From Salipiger sp. CCB-MM3 (GTDB taxonomy: Bacteria; Pseudomonadota; Alphaproteobacteria; Rhodobacterales; Rhodobacteraceae): 54,364 bases of DNA. Position 1 is the first letter of the stretch; each line of letters opens with the position of its first letter. The translations under genes were made by a program, and so were the position numbers. The stretch spans positions 1-54,364 of the forward strand of contig NZ_CP014601.1 in NCBI RefSeq assembly GCF_001687105.1. Reading direction: 5' to 3'. Shown here piece by piece: positions 30,309 through 38,755 of this stretch. Below the pieces are notes generated by a model. The model saw only the letters and a program-made list of their open reading frames with translations. It had not been told where the DNA came from and searched no databases.

Positions 30309-30432
30309 TCTCCTCGTAAATGTCCGGTCCCTGCATCAATGGATCGGATTGACGGTGAAATCGTCCAGCGCTGCAGTTCAGATCTTGCAGATGCATTCAT
30401 GCAGCGCTCGTCCTTCTTCCTCGTCAGAGCCA

Positions 30433-31413
30433 CTAGCTGCGGCGTACCCAGTTCATCACCTCTGCATGCCCCACCTCGGTCCGGCGCAGGAGGCCATCGC
30501 GCAGCGCTCGAAGCAAGTAGCTCAGAAATGCCCGCCTCTCTCCTCCGTGGAATCTTATCTTGAACAACCACTTGAAGGTCACCGCAGGGAGCACAAATAC
30601 GAAGAAAGGCCCGGAGACCAATCGGTAAACCATCAGTAGATTGCGGTAGTGATAGTAGCTCTTCCATAATGGGCTGAAACGGCGGTCCGCTTCGGTCATC
30701 GAGGAGAAGTCATGCTCGAAACGTAGCGTCGGGTCGAAGACGATCCGCCCTCCCGCCTTGGTGATACCAAGCGTGTAAAGAACATCATCCCCATAAATGA
30801 ACAAGCTCCCGTCGGGGTAGCCTCCCCGTGCGATCGCAGCGCGGGAGACGAAAAGCCCAACGAAAGACGTGCCGTCAATATCACAGCACCGACCAGCTTC
30901 GTATTCTTCTCTACCAAGGTGGAAGCCATCCCTCCCCTTACCGAAAATCGTCCTCAAGAACACCCCGTGATGCCAAAACGGGTTGAGCCAAGGACGGTTC
31001 ATATCGCAGATGCGCCCATCTGGGTGGTAGACCGCTGCCGCCCAAGCCTCAGCGCAAGCGCGGTCTTCCGCATGGAATAACTCCAGTGTGCCAGGCTCGG
31101 GCCTTCCGTCGTCATCCATCACCAGAACCCAATCGGGATCGAAGTAATCTACTGCCAAGCGCATACCGGTCTCGAAGCCCCCTGCTCCGCCGGTATTGGT
31201 TTCGCAGCGATGGATCGTCAGCCGCAGATCATTTTGACCAGCCAGCCAGGCCGCGGTCTCATCGGTAGATGCATTGTCGACAACCAGAATAGCCTGCAAG
31301 ACCTCTAGCGGAGATTGCAGCAGCCGCGCCAAGGTAACCTGCAGCTTCTCTAGCCGGTTATAGGTGACCACCACAGCCACCACGCGCCCTGCCCTACCCT
31401 GTTTCTCCGTCAC
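30433..31413 (-). CDS. GT2 glycosyltransferase, GlfT-like (second galactofuranosyl-type enzyme)
   Basis: VVAVVVTYNRLEKLQVTLARLL, LVVDNASTDETAAWL, TNTGGAGGFETGM and VLVMDDDGRP give the GT-A core. SLFIYGDDVLYTLGI supplies the second acidic motif and RFEHDFSS the histidine region. A hydrophobic segment near the C-terminus (FFVFVLPAVTFKWLF) may bind the membrane. The GTG at 31413 is preferred because TGGAGG stands 6 bases before it; the open frame reaches 31458. It is related in layout to the enzyme at 24499, so two Galf-type linkages, or one initiating and one elongating enzyme, are possible. Confidence 0.87.
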   Translation of the reverse strand: MTEKQGRAGRVVAVVVTYNRLEKLQVTLARLLQSPLEVLQAILVVDNASTDETAAWLAGQNDLRLTIHRCETNTGGAGGFETGMRLAVDYFDPDWVLVMDDDGRPEPGTLELFHAEDRACAEAWAAAVYHPDGRICDMNRPWLNPFWHHGVFLRTIFGKGRDGFHLGREEYEAGRCCDIDGTSFVGLFVSRAAIARGGYPDGSLFIYGDDVLYTLGITKAGGRIVFDPTLRFEHDFSSMTEADRRFSPLWKSYYHYRNLLMVYRLVSGPFFVFVLPAVTFKWLFKIRFHGGERRAFLSYLLRALRDGLLRRTEVGHAEVMNWVRRS

Positions 31414-31541
31414 TTCCGGCCTCCAATTTACGTCACACCCAATGGTCACAGTACCCACTAGGTGTCAAACTCCGGCCCCTTTCTGCGAGAAATAATGGCC
31501 GGACATGTGGCAGAAGAAGCGAAAAGAAGCCGGAGATCTTT

Positions 31542-31795
31542 ATGCACTTTCAAGATCCCACGCTTCCCGAGGCGAGAGTTCTCACGCTCCGCAGGCTTAG
31601 CAACCTGCGCGGGATCTTTTCGGAAAGCTGGGACGCCGAGCTTAAGCGCGATACAAGCCTCTACTACGATTTCACTCAGGACAACCGCTCCCTCTTTCTA
31701 TAGGTTGCCACCGGGCGAAGCCTGCCTTTCCAGTCCCCGCCTGATCCCCAAGCCAATGCTCTGCTACTAGCTCTGGAAAAGGGAGCGCCAGCCTG
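31542..31795 (+). pseudogene. rfbC: rfbC remnant (decayed second copy)
   Basis: The frame MHFQDPTLPEARVLTLRRLSN, LRGIFSESWDAE and YYDFTQDNRSLF aligns with the N-terminal third of the intact RfbC (GDHRGFLSESW, FVQDNHSLS) and then hits a stop. A shifted frame continues with ATGRSLPFQSPPDPQANALL, equivalent to VRGLHFQAPPHTQAKLV. It is then cut by the IS110-type fragment. It belongs to an older rfb cluster next to parB. Confidence 0.8.
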
Positions 31796-31833
31796 AAGCA
31801 CCAACATCGGCAGCGAAACCAAACACAGCAATT

Positions 31834-32463
31834 TTGGGTTGTTTTCAGGCTCTCTGCGGCATTCCAGATGCGCGCGTCCCCAAAAGCGAATGGTTCGGCC
31901 AGCGTGTCAGGGGCCTCAAGCGGCGCGCCGAGGAGATCGCTCGGCAGGAGTTAGCTGTGGCGCCAGAGCTCGTTCCGATTTTCCCAGCTCTGTTTCAAGA
32001 CCGCAGCGACATCGTGGTCCGCATCGCCGCGCGCGACGGTCGGATATGGGCGATCTCTAGGTAACACGCAACGGTTCCGCTGCTGATGACGGCTCCCGGG
32101 GTCGGCCCAATCACCGCCATGGAGATGGTCGCTACCTTCGACGATGCCGACCGGGTTCGCCGATCCTTAAGTGCCGGGGCGTACCTCGGTTTGACCCCGA
32201 AGCGCTACGATTCCGAGGAGGTGAGCCGAAACGGGCGGATCTCAAAGCGCGGCGATCGCCTTGCCTGCAAGTGCCTCTACGAAGCAGCGAACGCGAGTTA
32301 CTACCGAAATCTGGACGGTTCCCGGTTGCGTGATTGGGCCGGCGCAGTTGCTGAGAGAACGGGGCCACGCAAGGCAAAGGTGGCCCTCGCGCGGAAGATC
32401 GCCACTACGCTGCATGCCATGGGGCGGTCTGGCACCCTCTTCAAGGAGGTAGCTATGGCGTAA
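31834..32463 (+). pseudogene. IS110-family transposase remnant (C-terminal part)
   Basis: One frame encodes VPKSEWFGQRVRGLKRRAEE…AARDGRIWAIS, then an in-frame TAA at 32062-32064. It resumes with MTAPGVGPITAMEMVATFDD, AYLGLTPKRYDSEEVSRNGRISKRGD and KAKVALARKIATTLH, the Transposase_20 half of IS110 enzymes. The N-terminal DEDD catalytic half is missing. It lies between the rfbC and rfbA relics and probably interrupted that operon. Confidence 0.85.
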
Positions 32464-32911
32464 GGCACAATCAGAACGACACCATTCTTCGAAGTACGAC
32501 TGAATGCGTCCAGCCGGGACGCATGGCGAGGGTGAGATCGCTCCCAAGGTGCGGCGCATCGACCGCGCACACCACTTCGATCCGCCCGTCCCTGAACGCC
32601 AACATGCGGCACCAACGCGGCGACCGCGGAGAGAACCCCAGAGCTCGCCACGCTCGAAGGAAACGCTTGAGGATCAGCCCTTGGCCGAGGCGATTAGAGA
32701 ATGCCTTGGGACATTATCAGTGGTTCCTACGTAGATCAGAGTACTTCAGGCACGCACCGTCTAGGCCGCAATGCGCGCTACGCCATTGACCCGAGCTGCA
32801 CCCGAATGAACTAGCCTAGCGCCCATTGCGGACCTGCCATGGCGTTGGGCGGCGCTTAAGGACAGGACAACGCCCTTGCGAACAGGCCCATGATTAGGAG
32901 GCCGTGAGGAT
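32464..32911 (+). other. Degraded region with a possible rfbB C-terminal scrap
   Basis: No intact gene is seen. Around 32757-32815, [14 protein letters not shown] matches the RfbB segment [16 protein letters not shown], fitting an old rfbC-rfbB-rfbA order. The rest is unrecognised. Confidence 0.4.
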
Positions 32912-32935
32912 AAATGTTTCGCGCGCGAAACATTT
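32912..32935. other. parS: parS-like palindrome 1 (24 bp perfect)
   Basis: The core TGTTTCGCGCGCGAAACA (32915-32932) is extended by AAA/TTT on each side to a perfect 24-bp palindrome. The same 18-bp core recurs at 33470 and 34619, all close to parB and parA. It has the outer arms of the well-known chromosomal parS (TGTTTC…GAAACA) but a 6-base GCGCGC centre in place of ACGT. The ParB-binding role is inferred. Confidence 0.75.
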
Positions 32936-32984
32936 CATCGACCGCGAGGGGCAGAAAAGGGGAAGGAAGATATGACATCACGCA

Positions 32985-33434
32985 AGGCGGCACTCTCGTT
33001 GACTATCGGGTCGTCGATCCCGAGCGCCACGACGTGGTGGATTTTGATAGCAAGGACAAGTACGCGGCACCATCTAGAAGCCGCAGGCGCCACCTTCATA
33101 CTACGCCGCCCGGACTTCCCCTACGGCAGCGCCTCTGGGCAAGCCCGGGCAGTCACCCCCTCGTCATGCGGAGAGCTCAAATCGTTTTCCTTTTGGAAAT
33201 ATTCTTGGAAGAGAAGCCGTTCCACGTTCACCAGATGACGCGCGGCTACGCCTGGCTCGACACTGTCCCCCCCCGGCTTTCTACTCGACGCAGGAAACTT
33301 TGTACGAACGCTGTTCGTGCGCCATAGCTTGCAAGGGGGTAGTTCCGAAGAGATCAAATGTTCAAAGGGCTAAGCGTCTCAGACGCGCTGCGCGACCTGA
33401 TCAGAAGCTTTGCGAAAAACCGCTGCAAGCAATA
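32985..33434 (+). pseudogene. rfbA: rfbA remnant (decayed second copy)
   Basis: Pieces in alternating frames match the intact RfbA at 53166. They are [63 protein letters not shown] and LSVSDALRDLIRSFAKN, ending at the TAA at 33432. The N-terminal half with the nucleotide-binding GGSGTRL is absent. Several frameshifts and substitutions show real decay, unlike the clean indels near the window start. Confidence 0.8.
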
Positions 33435-33469
33435 ACTACTGCATCCATTTAAATAGTCCTACGACAACA

Positions 33470-33487
33470 TGTTTCGCGCGCGAAACA
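33470..33487. other. parS: parS-like palindrome 2
   Basis: Exact copy of TGTTTCGCGCGCGAAACA, 32 bases downstream of the parB stop codon. Confidence 0.75.
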
Positions 33488-33519
33488 GGCTCTAGCCGCC
33501 AGATAGAGACTAACTATTT

Positions 33520-34533
33520 TCAAGGTTCCTGAGAGATCCAGCACAGAAGAGCCGCGTGCAATTCTTCGGTCAGCGCCGTGCCTGACAGTTCTAATCGCTT
33601 CTTCTCAGCATGGAAGCAGACTTTCAGACCTGGACGTGGCTGGCTCGTCACGGGTGCTGGTGCGGTGAGTTTGGGAGACCGTGACATCGGAGCATCCTCA
33701 GTCGCTTCCGCGATTTCTTCCTCTCTCACCCAGCGAGCGAGCAGCGCAAGCTCCTCTTCCGCTGTCGCAGGGCGGGCCAATTCATAGGACTGCGTTAGGG
33801 CTCCCACTGCTGATGGTACACGCTCAAGCTGCCTCGCCAGCTGTAGCCCCAGCCGCTCGCCGATCGCTTGAGGGAAGCGCAGAGTTTCGCCCAGCCCTTC
33901 AACCAGGCTAACAAAGCTGCCGATTTTCGAGCGCTTGGCCCGTGAAGCTGAGGCGAAAAGGCTCTGAAGCGCCTGCTTCCGGGTCTCAAATACACCTTGG
34001 GCCACCGCTACTTCGACAATGCGCGCCCGCTCGAAATAACTCAATCCGGCACGGATCTCGTTTTCCTCGACCATGGCGCGGTACGCGTCCGACGCGCTTT
34101 CCGGACGGCGCTCCAATGCCAACACCGTGCCATCTCCACACCCTTCCTCCAGCAACTGCATCAGCGCTTGGCAGCGGCGCCAGCCCGAGATCAACCCATA
34201 GCGTCCGTCCGACAGCGCTACGACTTCGATTGGCGTCTGCTGGCCGCGGTCGCGGATTGAGGCAATCAGCGCACCCATGTCCTCATCATCAACCCAGATG
34301 CGGTCACGGACGAGATAACCTTGTTCGATCTGCGCCAGCGGCAGTGCGCTGATCATCCGGCCACCTTCGCGAGCCCGATTGAGTTCTCCGGCGACTTCGG
34401 CGAGAGCGGCGGTGGCTGAGCTGTCAGCCGCCACGTCGGCGATTGGTGCGCGTCGCGCCGCCTCGATCCGGGGCTCTTCTGGGGCATCAAGGAACATCGG
34501 GTTGGCGGGTGTCAGACGTTTACGTTTGGCCAT
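33520..34533 (-). CDS. parB: Plasmid partition protein ParB
   Basis: ParB binds the centromere and loads along DNA for segregation. The 337-residue protein has a short N-terminal basic region (MAKRKRLTPANP). The ParB/Srx-like domain follows with QQTPIEVVALSDGRYGLISGWRRCQAL (normally GERR) and VEENEIRAGLSYFERARIV. Next is the helix-turn-helix region (SKIGSFVSLVEGLGETLRFPQAIGERLGLQ) and a C-terminal dimer part. It lies downstream of parA in the same direction with a 145-base gap that holds a parS-like site. Sites also lie just downstream of it. Confidence 0.93.
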   Translation of the reverse strand: MAKRKRLTPANPMFLDAPEEPRIEAARRAPIADVAADSSATAALAEVAGELNRAREGGRMISALPLAQIEQGYLVRDRIWVDDEDMGALIASIRDRGQQTPIEVVALSDGRYGLISGWRRCQALMQLLEEGCGDGTVLALERRPESASDAYRAMVEENEIRAGLSYFERARIVEVAVAQGVFETRKQALQSLFASASRAKRSKIGSFVSLVEGLGETLRFPQAIGERLGLQLARQLERVPSAVGALTQSYELARPATAEEELALLARWVREEEIAEATEDAPMSRSPKLTAPAPVTSQPRPGLKVCFHAEKKRLELSGTALTEELHAALLCWISQEP

Positions 34534-34618
34534 GGGAACTTTCCGGTTTCGAGATGCGGCATGGCGCCGAACAAAAAAGGGATGCGTGCCGAGGTGTGCG
34601 TCAGGCGCACCGACAAAA

Positions 34619-34636
34619 TGTTTCGCGCGCGAAACA
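34619..34636. other. parS: parS-like palindrome 3, between parA and parB
   Basis: Third exact copy of the 18-bp core, 42 bases after the parA stop and 85 bases before the parB start. Binding here could also modulate parB expression. Confidence 0.75.
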
Positions 34637-34678
34637 AAGGAGCGTGCATCGTATGCGGGTCATGACACAGAGCGAACT

Positions 34679-36070
34679 TCACTCCGCTGCCGCCTGTTGC
34701 GCTAGCTCGTCGCGCCGCCAAGCTCCGACGAGCAGCTGTTTGAAGGCCGCATAGGTAGCATCGAAGGTCTCGCGCCCGCGCACATAGGTTTCGCGATTGA
34801 AATCGCGGTAGTCAGCCTCGTAGATGCCCTGCACCTGTTCTCCAGCCTGGCCGATGAGCGCCGTGAAACCCTGTCGGTGCGGCGAAAGCACTTGTCCGAG
34901 ATAAGCCTGCATCAGTGCCGCGAGCTCGGCTTGCTGAGTGCCATCGTAGCGGGTGACCACGGCACGCACCGCGTCCCATTCGAATTTCAGTTCCTCGCGC
35001 CCGAGCGCTCGAGCAGCGAGGTTCTCGGCCTCCTCGATCGAGCCGAAGGTCGAATGCAGCATATCAAAGAAGCGACCGGTAGAGTCGAACTCAAGGAAAG
35101 AGGCTCCGAGCGGCACCAGAAGGATGTCCGCTGCGGCCAGCCCGTTGATCGTTAGGTAGCCGAGTGCGGGCGGCGTATCGAGAAAAATTACATCATACGC
35201 ATCAAGCAACCCATCCGCTTCGAGACTTTCAGTCAGCGCGTCCCAGAGCTTCCAGCCTCGCGCTTGCATGCGCCAGACTGGAATCTGGAACTCGGCCCAG
35301 TAGAGGTTCAACTGAGCACCAATGAGATCGATATTTGGCCAATGGGTCTTTTGCACCAGTGAAGAGGCAGCGACGTCAAGCGCCTCGGTCAACGTGTCAT
35401 CAAGCGGGGTAGGGACCTCACCCCGATCCAGCCGCCGCTGGTTCTCACCCCTTAAATAACGGGCATAATGACGAGCGACGAGGGGGAAGACGGTCTGCCA
35501 CTCGTCTTCTACTCTGCCCCCAAAGATCGAGGTCATCGAGCCTTGGCTATCGAGATCGACCACCAGCACCTTGTATCCGTCGAGGGCCGCCGACATTGCC
35601 AGGTGCGCGGCGGTCGAGGTCTTGCCGACGCCTCCTTTAAAGTTGGCTACTGCGACCATCTTGGCGGGTTGACCCTTGGGCCGATAAGGCAGGTACTCTT
35701 TAGCCTTTGATCCCTCATGACCAAAAAATGCACGTAACTGCAGAACCTCGTCGAGGGTGAACCACTTGGCACCTCCCTCGGTCTCGGAGCGGCCCTGCGG
35801 CAGTTGGGGGTTCTGTTTAAGCACGCGGCGGAAATGGCCGGTGGCTACGGGAATGAGATAGCGGGTAATTTCCCAAGTTGAGAACAGGCGCAATCGGCGA
35901 GTGCCGCTTTCTTCTAGACCGCGGCTCGCAAGGTCTGCCCTGCCTGCTTCACAGGCCCGTGCAATCTCGCCGAAACCGGGTGTGGAGGCGGGAGCACCGA
36001 GCGCCCCGCACGCGCTATCTGGATCAATATTGAAATAGGGGGGCAAAATGCCCCGTGTCTCTGCTCGCAT
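34679..36070 (-). CDS. parA: Plasmid partition ATPase ParA
   Basis: ParA is a Walker-type ATPase that moves ParB-parS complexes over the nucleoid. The deviant Walker A NFKGGVGKTSTAAHLA is at about residue 143, with VLVVDLDSQGSMT and DVIFLDTPPALGYLT following. The ~135-residue N-terminal part (STWEITRYLIPVATGHFRRVL, WFTLDEVLQLRAFF) looks like a MerR-type DNA-binding region. Together with the length of 463 residues, this places it with large autoregulating ParA proteins (type Ia-like). The ATG is at 36068-36070. Two TGCGTAC boxes lie just upstream, and the replication origin and repA are divergent. Confidence 0.94.
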   Translation of the reverse strand: MRAETRGILPPYFNIDPDSACGALGAPASTPGFGEIARACEAGRADLASRGLEESGTRRLRLFSTWEITRYLIPVATGHFRRVLKQNPQLPQGRSETEGGAKWFTLDEVLQLRAFFGHEGSKAKEYLPYRPKGQPAKMVAVANFKGGVGKTSTAAHLAMSAALDGYKVLVVDLDSQGSMTSIFGGRVEDEWQTVFPLVARHYARYLRGENQRRLDRGEVPTPLDDTLTEALDVAASSLVQKTHWPNIDLIGAQLNLYWAEFQIPVWRMQARGWKLWDALTESLEADGLLDAYDVIFLDTPPALGYLTINGLAAADILLVPLGASFLEFDSTGRFFDMLHSTFGSIEEAENLAARALGREELKFEWDAVRAVVTRYDGTQQAELAALMQAYLGQVLSPHRQGFTALIGQAGEQVQGIYEADYRDFNRETYVRGRETFDATYAAFKQLLVGAWRRDELAQQAAAE

Positions 36071-36083
36071 CTAACGCCTCATG

Positions 36084-36120
36084 TGCGTACTTTTGGGAAG
36101 AATACCACAAAAATGCGTAC
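36084..36120. promoter_or_regulatory. Paired TGCGTAC boxes upstream of parA
   Basis: TGCGTAC occurs at 36084-36090 and 36114-36120, exactly 30 bases apart, in the first 50 bases upstream of the parA start. This is a reasonable operator for ParA self-repression. The assignment is by position only. Confidence 0.45.
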
Positions 36121-36485
36121 ATGGAAGGAAAGACCGCACATTTCTATATTTTCTAAGGAAATCTGTCGAGCTTTTCCCTTGATCCCTAGGGTGGAGCGGG
36201 ATGGGAAGATATTTTTTAGTTAGAATTTAGTTAGTTATATTGTTACGGAGCATGAGGAAAGCTGCAACGATATGATTCTAATAGATTTATCTCATGTATG
36301 TTAACGCTTTGCGACTCTGAAACCCCGTTTCTCCGACTCTGAACCGCCGATTGGGCGACTCTGATCCGCCGTTACTGCGCTGGACGCAGTTTGTGGGCAG
36401 CTCTAGGCTAGTGTCACTGAAACCCCGAAAGACTCGGGGCAGCACAGATCTGCGCAAAGCAGACTGAAGGGGATAGGCAGGCTGG
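36121..36485. other. oriV: Probable replication origin (AT-rich stretch plus iterons)
   Basis: The parA-repA divergent gap contains an AT-rich stretch (about 36140-36305, including TTAGTTAGAATTTAGTTAG). Three iterons follow at 36312-36377, then a hairpin with a 6-bp stem (CCCCGA / TCGGGG, 36423-36439) 47 bases before repA. DnaA boxes were not located with certainty. Confidence 0.7.
36312..36377 (+). repeat. Three 22-bp iterons upstream of repA
   Basis: CGACTCTGA begins at 36312, 36334 and 36356, each followed by a C-rich half (AACCCCG, ACCGCCG, TCCGCCG). The period is exactly 22 bases, two DNA turns, placing all copies on one face, as for iterons bound by plasmid initiators. Confidence 0.8.
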
Positions 36486-37505
36486 ATGACGACAGGTGAG
36501 ATCGGGGCAGGGGGGCTCCTCCCAGACAGGCATCCGACCGGAGATTTCTTTCTTTGCGATATTTTCGGCGCGAGCCCGAAGGACGATCTTGGCACTATGG
36601 AGCACCCGGTCTTCTCGCTCTCGACCCGTCCCGATCGGCGTATCTTGAGCTATGAGCACAATGGTGCGCAGGTGCAGGTAGTTCCGAGTGTGAAAGGCCG
36701 GGCGACGATCCATGATAAGGACATTCTGATCTACTGCGTCAGCCAGTTGGTGGCAGCGTTGAATGCTGGTCGGGAGACTTCGCGCCACCTAGTGCTGAAG
36801 GCACACGACCTGCTTGTGGCCACCAACCGTGATACCTCAGGGGATGCGTATACCCGGCTCAAGGAAGCTTTCGAGCGACTTGCCGGTACGCGCATTTCAA
36901 CTAACCTAACGACAGGTGGCGAGGAGAGTACCGCAGGTTTCGGTTTGATCGAGAGCTGGGAGATCCGACGCAAGAGCCGCGGAGGACGGATGATCTCTGT
37001 AGCGGTTACTCTGAGCGATTGGCTTTATCGGGCGGTGCTGGCAAAATCGGTGCTGACCCTAAGCCGTGATTACTTCCGTTTGCGCAAGCCGTTGGAGCGA
37101 CGTGTTTATGAGCTGGCACGCAAGCATTGCGGGCGGCAGCCGGAATGGCGGGTGAGTGTGGCGGTGTTGCACAAGAAATCGGGTTCGAGTGCGCCTCTAC
37201 GGGTGTTCCGAGCATCGCTGCGGAAGATGATCTGCGCAGATCATCTTCCTGACTACGGGATGATCGAGGAGGAAGGCGATCTTGTCCGCTTCTGTCGTCG
37301 GGGACATGTGATGGAGCGGGACGCCCCGGGTGCTCCGCTTCTCCGTTCAAGCACCTTGGAAGAGGCACGAGAGCTGGAACCAGGGGCAGATGTTTATGCG
37401 CTTGAGGCCAACTGGCGCAGGTTCTGGGAGGAAAGCGGAAAGGTACAGCTGAAAGATCCGGACAAAGCATTCCTTGGCTGGCTGCTCAAGCGGCGCACAA
37501 GCTGA
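36486..37505 (+). CDS. repA: Plasmid replication initiator RepA (RPA family)
   Basis: The 339-residue protein matches the replication initiator protein A family of alphaproteobacterial plasmids. Seen segments are LPDRHPTGDFFLCDIFGASPKDDLGTMEHPVFSL, IHDKDILIYCVSQL, RLKEAFERLAGTRISTNL and LTLSRDYFRLRKPLERRVYELARKHCG (second winged-helix). It binds iterons, which lie directly upstream. GAAGGGGATAGG precedes the ATG. The gene carries a perfect 28-bp palindrome at 37222-37249. Orientation and linkage (repA divergent from parA-parB) are as in RepA-type replicons of Rhodobacteraceae. Confidence 0.93.
   Translation: MTTGEIGAGGLLPDRHPTGDFFLCDIFGASPKDDLGTMEHPVFSLSTRPDRRILSYEHNGAQVQVVPSVKGRATIHDKDILIYCVSQLVAALNAGRETSRHLVLKAHDLLVATNRDTSGDAYTRLKEAFERLAGTRISTNLTTGGEESTAGFGLIESWEIRRKSRGGRMISVAVTLSDWLYRAVLAKSVLTLSRDYFRLRKPLERRVYELARKHCGRQPEWRVSVAVLHKKSGSSAPLRVFRASLRKMICADHLPDYGMIEEEGDLVRFCRRGHVMERDAPGAPLLRSSTLEEARELEPGADVYALEANWRRFWEESGKVQLKDPDKAFLGWLLKRRTS
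37222..37249. repeat. Perfect 28-bp palindrome inside repA
   Basis: Two 14-bp arms (GGAAGATGATCTGC and its exact complement) meet without a spacer at position 37235/37236, within the codons for RKMICADHLP. A perfect uninterrupted palindrome of this length is not expected by chance in coding DNA. It may bind a dimeric protein or extrude a cruciform. Confidence 0.85.
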
Positions 37506-37644
37506 AACCTTCGCCGCGTGCTACTTAGTCGAGCTTGCCCGAGCCGGCTACGCTGCCCCGGGCAAGCTGTGCCAAATGAGGGGGCAGCATTATTGATGGC
37601 GTGGATGCCCCCGCCCGACGGCATCATGGTGTGCCAAGATAGTG

Positions 37645-38420
37645 ATGCTGAAGTCACCATAGGGAAAGGAGGCATCTTCAGCGTCGACCTGGCAAAGCAG
37701 GTCTTCCAGATTCATGACGCTATGGCGGACGGGCGCACGGCTTTCCGCAAGAAGCTGTCCCGTCCACAGTTCGTAAAATTCATGGCAGCCCTGCCGCCCG
37801 TGGCCATGGAGGTCGTCGGACCGCGCATTCCTAGGGCCGGGAACTCGCCCTGCTCAGCCATGACATCCGGCTCATCCCGCCTATCTATGTCAAACTCTTC
37901 GTGAAGCGGTAAAAGAACGATGCCACGGATGCGGAAGCGATTGCCGAGGCGGTTCAGCGACTGAATATGCGGACGTTGGCGGTGAAGACTGCCGCACAGC
38001 AAGCCCGCGCTATGCTCTTCTGCATCCGCGATTTGCTCGTTGATCAGTGTACTGCGTGGCCATCTTGCCGAACAAGGCATCGGCAACGTTGAGTTCCTCG
38101 CCCTTCGCCTGGAAGAGGATGACCTGCCGGACTTAGTCCGGCATCTGGGGCGGCTCTATCTCGATCAGATCACACGACTGGGGGCAGAGCTCGAAAAGCT
38201 GGATAAGCGCATTGTCGCGGCCGCGAGGGAAACCGGAGGGACCGAAGGTTTCAGACCATGCCCGGGATCGGCCCGGTCTGCGCGATGGCGATTACGGCTT
38301 TCGCGCCGGACATGCGTGAGTTCTGTAAGGGGCGCAGCTTCACGGCCTGGCTGGGCCTTGTGCCTCGAGCGGCGGCAAGCAGAAGCTAGGCCGGACCTCG
38401 AAGATGGGTCAGCGCGATCG
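37645..38420 (+). pseudogene. IS110-family transposase remnant (frameshifted, near full length)
   Basis: Alternating frames give GIFSVDLAKQVFQIH (first catalytic Asp), FVKFMAALPPVAMEVVG, ELALLSHDIRLIPPIYVKLFVKR, NDATDAEAIAEAVQR (last catalytic Asp), HLGRLYLDQITRLGAELEKLDKRI, FRTMPGIGPVCAM-like text and LGRTSKMGQRD. At least four frameshifts or stops break it, and its end is cut by an IS5-type fragment at about 38420. It differs in sequence from the IS110 remnant at 31834. Confidence 0.8.
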
Positions 38421-38654
38421 GCCGCGTCGAGGCTGACGTCGGATACTCTGCAGCACCAGCATCCGGAACTTCAACTCCACGTCCAGAGAGGGTCGGCCGC
38501 CCTTCGGGCTGCGAGTGCTGCCAGCCGCGCGCACCAAGATCGGTCTAAACCATTCGAAGTCCACAGTCGCAGTCAGGGCCTCCAGCGGATCGCCACCCGG
38601 CGAGATCCCCGCCAGTCGTACATCGACATTCCAGAACCCTGCTTGCTTGGTCAT
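38421..38654 (-). pseudogene. IS5-type transposase N-terminal fragment
   Basis: MTKQAGFWNVDVRLAGISPG, GDPLEALTATVDFEWFRPIL and KGGRPSLDVELKFRMLVLQS match the N-terminal DUF772-like part of IS5/IS1182-type transposases. It ends at the junction with the IS110 remnant. The C-terminal part at 39640-40250 lies on the far side of the sulfotransferase gene but in the wrong order for a simple split. Confidence 0.75.
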
Positions 38655-38755
38655 GATCCCCTCCACCCGATGAGAGCCGTGAATCACGCATCAGCCAGAG
38701 GTTTCAGGAGATGCCCAGCTGGAAGTGGGGCGCAAGCCGAATACCCCATCTGACC

